Below, piece after piece: positions 22,402 through 30,163 of a stretch of 64,000 bases of DNA. The stretch spans positions 6,228,964 through 6,292,963 of the forward strand of contig NC_080049.1 in the NCBI RefSeq assembly GCF_026212465.1. Reading direction: 5' to 3'. How positions within the stretch are numbered: position 1 is the first letter of the stretch; each line of letters opens with the position of its first letter. The DNA comes from Amaranthus tricolor (Eukaryota; Streptophyta; Magnoliopsida; Caryophyllales; Amaranthaceae). The notes beneath the pieces were generated by a model that was not told where the DNA came from, did not search any database, and worked only from the letters and a program-made list of their open reading frames with translations. The position numbers and the translations under genes were made by a program.

Positions 22402-23471
22402 ATAAATAAGGGGTTGTTACTAACAAAGACTACGCTTTATTTGGAAGTATCTTTATGTATCTTTATTACTAATCTAGAACTAAAAGCAGCAATTCCAAAG
22501 ATCATCCACGTATAATCTTCTCCACCATTCATTCCAATTCATGGGCATAATGCTATTGTAAACCTCAATTCTTCACGTCATTCTTCATTTTTGTCAACTT
22601 GTCCTTTTAGGTTGAACTCTTCCTCTTCTAAGCTCCTCAAATTTCTAGTCATTCACTTTTTAAATGTGTTTTTAGGAGAAAACAAACTTAGCCACTATCT
22701 AACTAACAAACAATTATGGTTAATGACATACAAAAAGGAAAATCATAGCTGATGATAGAGATGGAGGAGAAAAACAAGGAGTGTAGAATTCCAACCTACA
22801 CGAAGACAACAAAGGTACACGATTGGGCAGAGAAACAAACTAAAAAATATGGGAACGGTTGTGCAGGGCACAGTGCAAAAACAAAGTCGAATAACATCAC
22901 ATCAACCGCATGGGAAAAGTTCTAAAATAAAAAAATGAACTGGTAGTCGTAAAGATGTAAAAAATAACATTTTGGGCCGTTTTGAGAGATATCTCATACT
23001 TTCGACCCATATTTGGCATTATAATCGCCGCATTACTCTTGTTAATGCATTACTGTACTGTTATGTTGATCGTGCCTATAACCGCAGTTTTGCACTATGT
23101 TGCAGGGTTACATGTGGAAACAGGAAATACCAGGTAGGTAGCCACACAATTTTTATACCATGATTTTTATTTATTTTTTTCTGAATATTATACCATGATT
23201 TTCTAAATGAACCAAAACTCTACAAGTTATCATCATACTTCCAGAAATCAAAAACTATCAACCCCTCCCCTATTCCCTGCTCAAGCGCAACCATTCCCGT
23301 GTTTTTTAACGACAAAACCCTAATATATATTTCTATGTTCATTCCGATTAATAAAAAGTTTAAACCACGCAAATATTCAAAAATCAGGCACTATAACAAA
23401 CTTTACTATCACTAAATAACAACATAACATAAAAGTTCATCATCCAAATAAAACAAAGAAAAAAGCAATAC
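22402..23471. other. Spacer; could include introns of the candidate gene at 23.5 kb
   Basis: No exon can be supported. A GC-richer patch at 22974-23120 (TAATCGCCGCATTACT, CCTATAACCGCAG) has repeated CCGC/TTAC words and looks repeat-derived. Confidence 0.3.
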
Positions 23472-23538
23472 CAGATAGAGGCGGCAAGCTAAGAGCAGAA
23501 GCCGTGAGAAAATTCTCCCTTTGAGAATATACTGCCAT
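23472..23538 (-). CDS. Candidate first coding exon of an unidentified host gene
   Basis: On the minus strand, ACAATGGC at 23538 is a good plant start context and opens MAVYSQRENFLTASALSL, continuing to a GT donor (CTG then GTATTGC) after 23472. The 250 bp upstream (23539-23790) is GC-richer than its surroundings and ends in a CT-repeat tract, as is common in plant 5' UTRs. It also holds short upstream frames, including an acidic one (SDEYGDDDDND). I do not recognise the protein. Later exons were not found, so the gene may be cut short, have long introns or be a relic. Confidence 0.35.
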
Positions 23539-23746
23539 TGTCAGGAATCGGAGTTCCAATTCGGGAATTCGGATCCAAAAAAACAGGTTTACGAGGTGAT
23601 AAATCATAGTGTTGAGGTCGCTTCAATCGGAGCTCCGATCGTTGTCGTCATCATCGCCGTACTCGTCAGAAGTAATTGATTCAGATAGCATAATAGATCC
23701 ATTTTCGAACGAAGCTTTGGTCGGGTTCTTTGAAGTATGAGCAGAG

Positions 23747-23747
<1 letters not shown>

Positions 23748-23779
<32 letters not shown>
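23748..23779. repeat. GA/CT dinucleotide repeat
   Basis: About 16 GA units. Read on the minus strand this is a CT tract at the likely transcript start of the candidate exon at 23472-23538. Confidence 0.95.
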
Positions 23780-23783
<4 letters not shown>

Positions 23784-24164
23784 CGGACTTTGAGTTTTCT
23801 GTGACGATGGTAGTTGGGTCTTGATTTTAGCTTGGACTTTGTAGGTTGGGCTTTTTGTTCTTTTCTTAAACCATTAGACTATGTCACATTGGGGTTACCC
23901 ATGCGGCCATGCCCAATTCTTGTTCTCAATTTCAAAGAACGGCTCGGACCTCCATACAAGCAATCCAAATCATTTATATTAAAAGAAATTTAAAACTATG
24001 TTAAAAAATTTTTTTTAATTTTTTTGATGAATTAGAATTGAGATAGCCTATCTTAAATCGTCTTATGGTGAGACGGTCTTAATAAAGAATTTGTCTTCAA
24101 ATTATCAATAGAGAAAGACATGATTAGTTTAGGAATATCGTATCTATTAGTAGTTAGTCTTGAG
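23780..24164. other. Possible promoter region of the minus-strand candidate gene
   Basis: No ORF. A GAGACGGTCTTAATAAAG repeat end lies near 24081, of the same class as the element at 1420-1665. No clear TATA box could be fixed. Confidence 0.25.
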
Positions 24165-24710
24165 TAGACATGTTAAAACGGTCGGTCAGGTGGATTTCAA
24201 GTCGAGTTGTTTTTGGTCGTGTTGATTTCGAGTTGGATCAATTTTGTGCTGGATCATGCAGGATTTGAGACTCGTTCGGATTTATGCAACGGGTCAAGAA
24301 ATTTTATAATTTATATTTTTATCATTAAGGTTTTGAAAAAATTTAATTAATTTTTTATTTTTAAAGACATTATTATAAGAAAAGGTCATACATACCTTTT
24401 TTAAGGCTACAACCCAATAACAAAAATTACATTGATATAAATTTGACTAGAAATATTCTAGATTCCGATTAAACGTTGATGTGAAACCGAAAATGTTTCA
24501 AAAAAGAAAAAAAAAACGGGTCAAAATAGTAGGGTTCGAATTATGATCGGGTTTGACCCACTTAAGTCATTTTTAGGTTACGATTTAAAATTTTCAGATT
24601 AAGATCACTAATTTTCAATTGATTACGGGCATATTTCGAATCAAATCAAGTTTTAATCGGTCTAGACTTGGATTGACCAACTTTGCATACATGATGAGTG
24701 CGAATTGAGT
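24165..24710. mobile_element. Second element rich in GGTCGG/GGTTCG words
   Basis: Same architecture as 9545-10517: ends rich in CGGTCGG, GGGTTTGACCC and TCGGTCTAGAC, and a plain AT-rich middle. The outer ends (AGTAGACATGTTAAAACGGT on the plus strand; TGTATGCAAAGTTGGTCAAT on the minus) are weakly inverted. No coding capacity. Confidence 0.4.
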
Positions 24711-24879
24711 TGAGTAGCTAGTGAGATGCTCTAGTTAGACGCTTTCATATAATGACACAAAATCCTTAAAATATAAGATAAGCATAAATTTAATGAGAAT
24801 TTAACTTTTATCTTTAATCACAAAATATCATTTAGTATTACAATTTTGATCCCATGCTAGAGTTGTTAGTCCAAGGTGC

Positions 24880-25314
24880 ACCATTAATGCTTCTGGCGCA
24901 TTTACTATTGTCGATTACATGCTATGATTTTTCAGCATCACTCATCGATGGATGACTCCACAAGATATCATGGCTACATCATTGTATGCTCTTGTCGCAC
25001 ATACGATGACCCAATTTGTAAGTACTTTCCATATTTAATTGTTTAACCTATAATTTTCATAATATAAAATTATTTTAACTTACAAATGATTGCACGCACA
25101 AGGTGTGGCAATTGTGATCCGCTCCAGCCAAGAGGAGCCAGTTTGAGAGATTGTGTAGAGCATACTTCTTAGAACGCAGTTCCAACACTTCATTCCGAAA
25201 GTTGCACAGCAGGCACCAATGGCTACTGGCGATGTATACAGCTCGTCTCCTTATCATGACGTTTATTTGGAGGAGATAGACTTGTCATACCCCCATAATG
25301 CTCTGGGTCCTCAT
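24880..25314 (+). pseudogene. Plant mobile domain-like ORF fragment, split by copia-4
   Basis: The frame reads SGAFTIVDYML-stop-FFSITHRWMTPQDIMATSLY and resembles the end of plant mobile domain proteins, where a Trp is expected at the stop (TGG to TGA). A good GTAAGT donor follows TMTQF near 25018. After a putative intron (to about 25098), a second stretch reads TQFQHFIPKVAQQAPM and on to LEEIDLSYPHNALGPH, then is cut by the copia-4 target site CTCAT. It resumes at 28020. Two more stops are present. Family assignment rests on my reading of short motifs only. Confidence 0.4.
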
Positions 25315-25544
25315 TGTAGGAAAATAAGGAACAAAATAAACTTTGATATTATAAAATCTCTTTATTTTAGGAAATATTAAGTTAGAATATTATCTCTTTA
25401 CTTTAGGAATTTAAGATATTGTGTTATTAATTTCTATGTTTAAGTTCTTGATCTTTGTATAAATAGGGGCGTTTTTCTTTAATAATGAATAAAATAAAAA
25501 ACTAAGTATTCAACTCTTAACTCTAAAGAGACTCAATTTCTGCA
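25315..25544 (+). repeat. 5' LTR of copia-4
   Basis: TGTAGGAAAATAAGG to AATTTCTGCA. TATA box GTATAAATAGGGG is near 25457. It aligns colinearly with 27785-28019. Confidence 0.92.
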
Positions 25545-25557
25545 TGGTATCCGAGCC
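25545..25557 (+). other. Primer binding site of copia-4
   Basis: TGGTATCCGAGCC directly abuts the LTR. It is a variant of the initiator-Met tRNA site. Confidence 0.8.
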
Positions 25558-25650
25558 ATAAGGTTCGATCTTTACCACAAAACAAAACACAAAAACACAA
25601 AAATATCCAACCAAACTGAAAATCCAAATACAAACAACCAAATTGTCACA

Positions 25651-26511
25651 ATGGATCATCTCCTTCAACTCATTCAACAACTCAAAAATCCCACTCGAAC
25701 CTCACCACCACCACCCACCAAATTCAAAGAAGAAGACAATTTGACCTACAACAATTACATAAAATGGTATCGATTGATGTCCCTTAGCCTTGAAGGTCAG
25801 GGACGACTTTCACACATTACCACACCTCCTCCGGCTTCCACCGACCCTACATATCCGCAATGGAAACAACAAGACTACATAGTACTCTCTTGGCTCATCA
25901 CTAATACTAGGTCCGATCTTGTTAACCAATTTATAGACTATACCATTGCTTGGGACTTAAGGAAAGGGCTTGAAACCCTATTAAATAGTGGAGGGGATGA
26001 ACTTCAAATTTTTGATTTAAGCACTAAAGTGGCATCCCTCAAACAGAATCACGACTCTTTAGAAGTTTTCTATGGAAATCTTCAAACTCTATGGAGGGTC
26101 ATTGATCGTCGAATGCCTAATCCGATGAAGCATGCGGAAGACATCACTATCTATAATAATATTGTTCAAAAACAAAGACTTTTTCAGTTCCTTACCGGCA
26201 TCAATGACACTCTTGACAAAGAGCGTCGGGATATATTGAATCTAGACCCCTTACCCACTCTTGATAAAGCCATTGCTATTATTCGCCGTGAAATTTCACG
26301 GCGAGGTATAATGTCCAGCAGATCATCATCAGAGCCTAGCTCCTCAGAAATTGGAAATGGACCAGTAGTAAGAAACCGTTCGGATTACTCCTCATTCCGA
26401 CGAGACCCTACTGATAAAACTCACCTGATCCGTGACCATTGGGGTGGTTCTAGGCACACCAAAGAATGGTGCTTTAAACTCATTGGCTACCCAGACTGGT
26501 GGGAGCATTAA
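25651..26511 (+). CDS. gag: Gag protein of copia-4
   Basis: A 286-residue undamaged frame. Residues 20-60 carry the N-terminal copia gag motif (TYNNYIKWYRLMSLSLEGQG), and residues about 70-215 form the helical UBN2-like domain. The C-terminus has the knuckle-like tail HTKEWCFKLIGYPDWW. In that tail only one Cys of the CCHC finger remains. The positions of the first two Cys read Arg and Trp (RDHWGGSRH), so zinc binding and RNA packaging are probably lost. The start is 106 bp after the LTR. The frame stops shortly after PDWW, and related gag sequence runs on in other frames to about 26600. Confidence 0.85.
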   Translation: MDHLLQLIQQLKNPTRTSPPPPTKFKEEDNLTYNNYIKWYRLMSLSLEGQGRLSHITTPPPASTDPTYPQWKQQDYIVLSWLITNTRSDLVNQFIDYTIAWDLRKGLETLLNSGGDELQIFDLSTKVASLKQNHDSLEVFYGNLQTLWRVIDRRMPNPMKHAEDITIYNNIVQKQRLFQFLTGINDTLDKERRDILNLDPLPTLDKAIAIIRREISRRGIMSSRSSSEPSSSEIGNGPVVRNRSDYSSFRRDPTDKTHLIRDHWGGSRHTKEWCFKLIGYPDWWEH

Positions 26512-27329
26512 AGCAACGAAAGGCCGCCTTTAAGGCACCGATTACCCAGGCTGGTGGCAAGGCTCAATTTGTCAGTACCTCCACACCACCTGCAGCAACA
26601 CCATAACCAGAAGAGACGACACATGAAGAAACAGGTACAGGTAAGATATCATGGGCATATATAGGAGTGACTAAACCAGATCTATCACCACCACAAACCC
26701 ATTACCCCTTTCATCAAAACCTGCAAAACAAAACCCAAAACCACACTCATCTACCCCAAAAACATGTTTTCTGTCCACACAATCATATCAGATCCCAAAA
26801 AAAAATAAAAATTCAACAACCAAAACCCAAATCCAATTACCAGAACAAAACAAGACTAAGTCCAAACATCAGATCCCCACTGTCAATTAAGATTTCTGTC
26901 CACAAACCACTTCTTAATGTCATTGAACAACAATCACAAACAATAAAAACCATACCTTAAAACCTCAACAAAATTGACAAACAAAAACCACAAAGAAAAT
27001 TGACCCCTTAGTTGTAGGTGACAGCCACCATAGTGCCGGCAAACCAAACCGGCGGCGGTGCCAATCCCGGTGGACTTGTCACAGCCGATTCAACAAAGGG
27101 AGGAAGGAATTCAGAGAATGGGGGAAAGGGGGAGAGTAAACCTTCCAAAAATAAACCCATTTATAGGAAGGCAACACAACAAACCCTAACACAAACCCTC
27201 ATGACCCCAAATTATGGTGCCCAGGGGTCCGCGTTCCTGACCTGAATTCGTTTCCCCCTTCTCTTTCTACATACCGTAATATCGTAACCCACTTAAACCC
27301 GCAATTCGAAATAAATAAACCCAACTAAA
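26512..27329 (+). other. Copia-4 internal stretch without recognisable pol; possible acquired DNA
   Basis: After about 26660 the sequence is rich in CA/CCAAAAC words and no copia domain is visible. At 27018-27245 it becomes GC-richer, with CCGGCAAACCAAACCGGCGG and an open frame rich in Gly, Asn and Lys. Protease-like sequence resumes at about 27330. It may be a captured host fragment or decayed spacer. I cannot tell which. Confidence 0.4.
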
Positions 27330-27720
27330 ATCTTTCAAACTCTTGGATTTTTGATTGCGGGGTAACCAAGTCTATGACTTTTGACCCTTATGATCTTTTA
27401 TCTCATGACCCCACCAACTATACTCACATTAAACTTGCCAATGGTGACCGTGTTTATGTGGATTGTAAAGGTCCTATTGATATTTATCGTCTCTTAAATT
27501 AAAACACGACCTTTTGATCCCTAATTTGTTATATAAATTGCTATCCATTAGTCAGCTCACCAAGGAATTTAACTGTATTGTTCTCATGACCACTCATGGT
27601 TGTGTTGAGCAGGATGCCCAAACCTAGAATATCATATGTTATGGTATTGAAAATGGCGGATTGTACTACGTGGATAATATTGGCTTGGTTCTCAGGGGGA
27701 ATTAGCTCTTTTCGGGGCAA
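27330..27720 (+). pseudogene. pol: Copia-4 protease and pre-integrase relic
   Basis: Broken frames show the protease motif WIFDCGVTKSMTFDPYD (usual Asp-Ser-Gly reads Asp-Cys-Gly) near 27345, then LANGDRVYVDCKG near 27435. The pre-integrase signature LIPNLLYKLLSISQLTK lies near 27520, and GGLYYVDNIG near 27658. At least three stops occur. The polypurine tract GAGGGGGAG (27776-27784) follows within 60 bp, so everything between the pre-integrase domain and the LTR has been deleted. Confidence 0.8.
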
Positions 27721-27775
27721 AGTGTAATGAAGTTTTCAAGGCAAGTTTGGTTTCAGTCATCTCGTGACCAAACTT

Positions 27776-27784
27776 GAGGGGGAG
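27776..27784 (+). other. Polypurine tract of copia-4
   Basis: GAGGGGGAG immediately precedes the 3' LTR. Confidence 0.85.
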
Positions 27785-28019
27785 TGTAGGAAAATAAGGA
27801 ACAAAATAAACTTTGATATAATAAAATCTCTTTATTTTAGGAAATATTATGTTAGAATATTATCTCTTTATTTTAGGAATTTAAGGTATAGTGTTAATTT
27901 AATTTCTATGTTTAAGTTCTTGATCTTTGTATAAATAGGGGTGTTTTTCCTCTAATTATGAATAAAATAAAAAAAACTAAGTATTCAATTCTAAACTCTA
28001 AAGAGACTCGATTTCTACA
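27785..28019 (+). repeat. 3' LTR of copia-4
   Basis: TGTAGGAAAATAAGG to GATTTCTACA, colinear with the 5' LTR. Confidence 0.92.
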
Positions 28020-28121
28020 CTCACAAGTTGGGCCATCACATTACAAGTCATCTCTCATCCCTAATCGACACATGAGTGCCTATACTATCTTAGAAGGTGT
28101 AGTAGACCATCACATTTAGAT
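28020..28121 (+). pseudogene. Continuation of the ORF fragment split by copia-4
   Basis: The frame reads SQVGPSHYKSSLIPNRHMSA and ends VVDHHI-stop at about 28121. It continues the reading direction of 25099-25314. Removing the element and one copy of the target site would bring the two parts together. Confidence 0.4.
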
Positions 28122-28449
28122 AAGGTGGAGGAGGGTGATAAGGCTTAGGCTTGTATATATTTGTTTAACATATGTATATATTGAGCATTCGGATACATTT
28201 ATGTTGTATATGAAGTATATGTTTATTTAATTAGCTTATTATACTCTCGATCTGCCTTGAACACACATTGGCTTATAATGATTTGTAATAGCTTACGATA
28301 ATGTTAGTATTCAAATAAATCAAACAAAAAACCATTCATAAATTAGGAAAAATGCTGCCGAAAATTCGACAAAATTACATTATATAAGCACTACGATAAT
28401 AAATACGTAGTTTATTCATGAAATAAAACCATTATTACCTAGCCTTGCT
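28122..28449. other. Spacer, nothing recognised
   Basis: AT-rich, no ORF. Direct neighbour of the two host-like relics on either side. Confidence 0.4.
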
Positions 28450-28713
28450 TTTTAAACTTTTTCAATATTCTCTCTTCTCTTCCTTCTTATACGCCTTATC
28501 AACTGCTTTCTTTCTCAACTTATGTATCTCATTTTTAAGCTCCTCATTCTCTTTATCGACCTTAATGGGTGCCCTTTAGATCAACTCATCTATAGTAGGT
28601 ACATCTCAATCATTCAGCAAGGAAAAGTGGACAAACAACATATTGACGACCAAGATCAAAGTCGCTCCAACCACAATCGTATTCAACTTCATGACCACAA
28701 TGACATGCTCTTT
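28450..28713 (-). pseudogene. GRF-type zinc finger plus coiled-coil relic
   Basis: On the minus strand from 28713 the frame reads ACHCGHEVEYDCGWSDFDLG, then RQYVVC and later CTYYR-stop-VD. This matches the GRF zinc-finger layout: CxCG, then a GR(x)2-3C block, then CxYFxWxD. The Trp of the last block is a stop (TGA for TGG), and another stop lies after LFLAE. After a shift, KENEELKNEIHKLRKKAVDK follows, a coiled coil as in plant GRF proteins. Plant GRF-finger ORFs of this size are often multicopy, and its role is unknown. Confidence 0.6.
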
Positions 28714-29036
28714 CATTGAACGAAGTCTTGACATATACAAATAAAATAACATAATAACATTAATTAAAATTATTAAGCAAGTTCAATAAAAACATTAAAA
28801 AGGTGGAGATAAAATAAAAAGGATGACGATGTTTAAAGATTAAGCTCATATGCAAAATTTTTCTATTTTGTTCCAATATACATTTTTTTAATCTGTTTAT
28901 CCTTCTAAGTAATTTTGTTGAGTATGCATATGTTACTTTTGGAAAAATATTGGTGCTAATGATAAAAAATGATTTATTGTCGCTAAAAATGATCATATTG
29001 AATTAATGTCAGTAGTTCTGAAAATAAATTTAAAAT
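28714..29036. other. Spacer, nothing recognised
   Basis: AT-rich. The minus-strand ORF 28996-28760 shows no domain. Confidence 0.4.
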
Positions 29037-29045
29037 TATTTTTTA

Positions 29046-29710
29046 GGAAAATTCCACATGGTAGCATTCAGTTTTCATGAAACGCCAGTGGTAGCACTTT
29101 TGTAAGATTTTTCTACATGGTAGCTTCTAGTTTATACACTATCTAACTGCCATAGCATTTTCCGTTAAATTCTTGTTAATTTCTATTTAATTCATCATTT
29201 TGTAAGATTTTTCCACATGGTACATGCATTTTTTGCTCTCAAATATTTAATTCACCATTTTAATGTTTAATTCACCGATTAATTTATCAACGCTCTTAAA
29301 TGTTGTAATGATTACGTAGATATGTATTAGTGCTTGGAATGCACCTTTAGAACTTATAAAATGCACCTTTTGAGCTTATAAAAAGCGCCTTTTGAATTAT
29401 TTATTAGTGTTTGTAATGCAGCTTTTGAACTTTTTAATGCCAATAATTTGAATGAAAATAAAATTGTTACAACATTTAAGGGCGTTGATAAATTAATCGG
29501 TGAATTAAACATTTGAGAGCAAAAATTGGATGCTACCATGTAGAAAAATTTTACAAAATAATAAACTAAACAGAAATTAACAAGAATTTAACGAAAAATG
29601 CTACGGCAATTAGATAGTGCATAAACTGGATGCTATTATGTGGAAAAATCTTACAAAAGTACTACCACTGACGTTTCATGAAAACTAGATGCTACCATGT
29701 GAAATTTCCC
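29046..29710. mobile_element. Mutator-type MITE with ~255-bp TIRs
   Basis: The left end GGAAAATTCCACATGGTAGC and the right end read on the minus strand, GGGAAATTTCACATGGTAGC, start inverted repeats that stay alignable for about 255 bp each, leaving a short centre. A perfect 9-bp target duplication TATTTTTTA flanks it (29037-29045 and 29711-29719), the size made by Mutator transposases. Within each arm the phrase ACATGGTAGC recurs every ~80-170 bp, so the arm itself grew by internal repetition. No transposase is encoded. Confidence 0.92.
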
Positions 29711-29719
29711 TATTTTTTA

Positions 29720-30135
29720 AATATTAGGTTTTCCATTTACAAATAATAAAAATTCATATATATTACAGCTTTGCAATCTTAAAGTTTAACTTAGCAATAA
29801 ATGTTTATCATAGCTACAAGATTTTATCTTTTGATAATAATAAACTTACATATTAATTTATCATATCATAATTTTGCAATAAATTATGAAAACTAAAATA
29901 AATTAATAAACAAAATGAATCTATTACCAAAATTTCAAATTCAAAAACTGTACATGATACAGGAATCCATCTAGTTACCCTTAATTCCAATTAGGGAAAT
30001 AGTAAAAATTAAATTAATTTTTGGTTGATCAGCTGAAAATAAATTTAACTATTATTAGTTTTTAAATAAACCCAATTATTTGGTATAATTACTGAAAAAA
30101 AACTCAACTATTGTTTTGAAGATGGTTATAAACAT
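29720..30135. other. Spacer, nothing recognised
   Basis: AT-rich DNA between the MITE and the Helitron-like terminus. Confidence 0.4.
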
Positions 30136-30163
30136 CTAGTATATGTGCCCGTGCATTGCACGG
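30136..30163 (-). mobile_element. Helitron-like 3' terminus
   Basis: On the minus strand a 7-bp perfect hairpin CCGTGCA-A-TGCACGG (30163-30149) is followed by about nine bases and CTAG (30139-30136). Helitrons end in a short GC-rich hairpin followed by CTRR. The next base is A, whereas Helitrons usually have T there. The element would extend to the right on this map. I could not fix its 5' TC end. Confidence 0.5.

Larger units (their letters stand above)
25315..28019 (+). mobile_element. Copia-4: short-LTR copia element lacking IN-RT-RH
   Basis: A 2.7-kb element with LTRs of 230 and 235 bp (25315-25544 and 27785-28019), differing at roughly 14 positions plus small gaps by eye. The flanks are CTCAT (25310-25314) and CTCAC (28020-28024), a 5-bp duplication with one change. 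Inside are a primer site, an open gag frame, an anomalous low-coding stretch, a protease/pre-integrase relic and a polypurine tract. Integrase, reverse transcriptase and RNase H are absent. The gag style (PDWW tail) suggests the Ale/Retrofit lineage. Confidence 0.9.
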
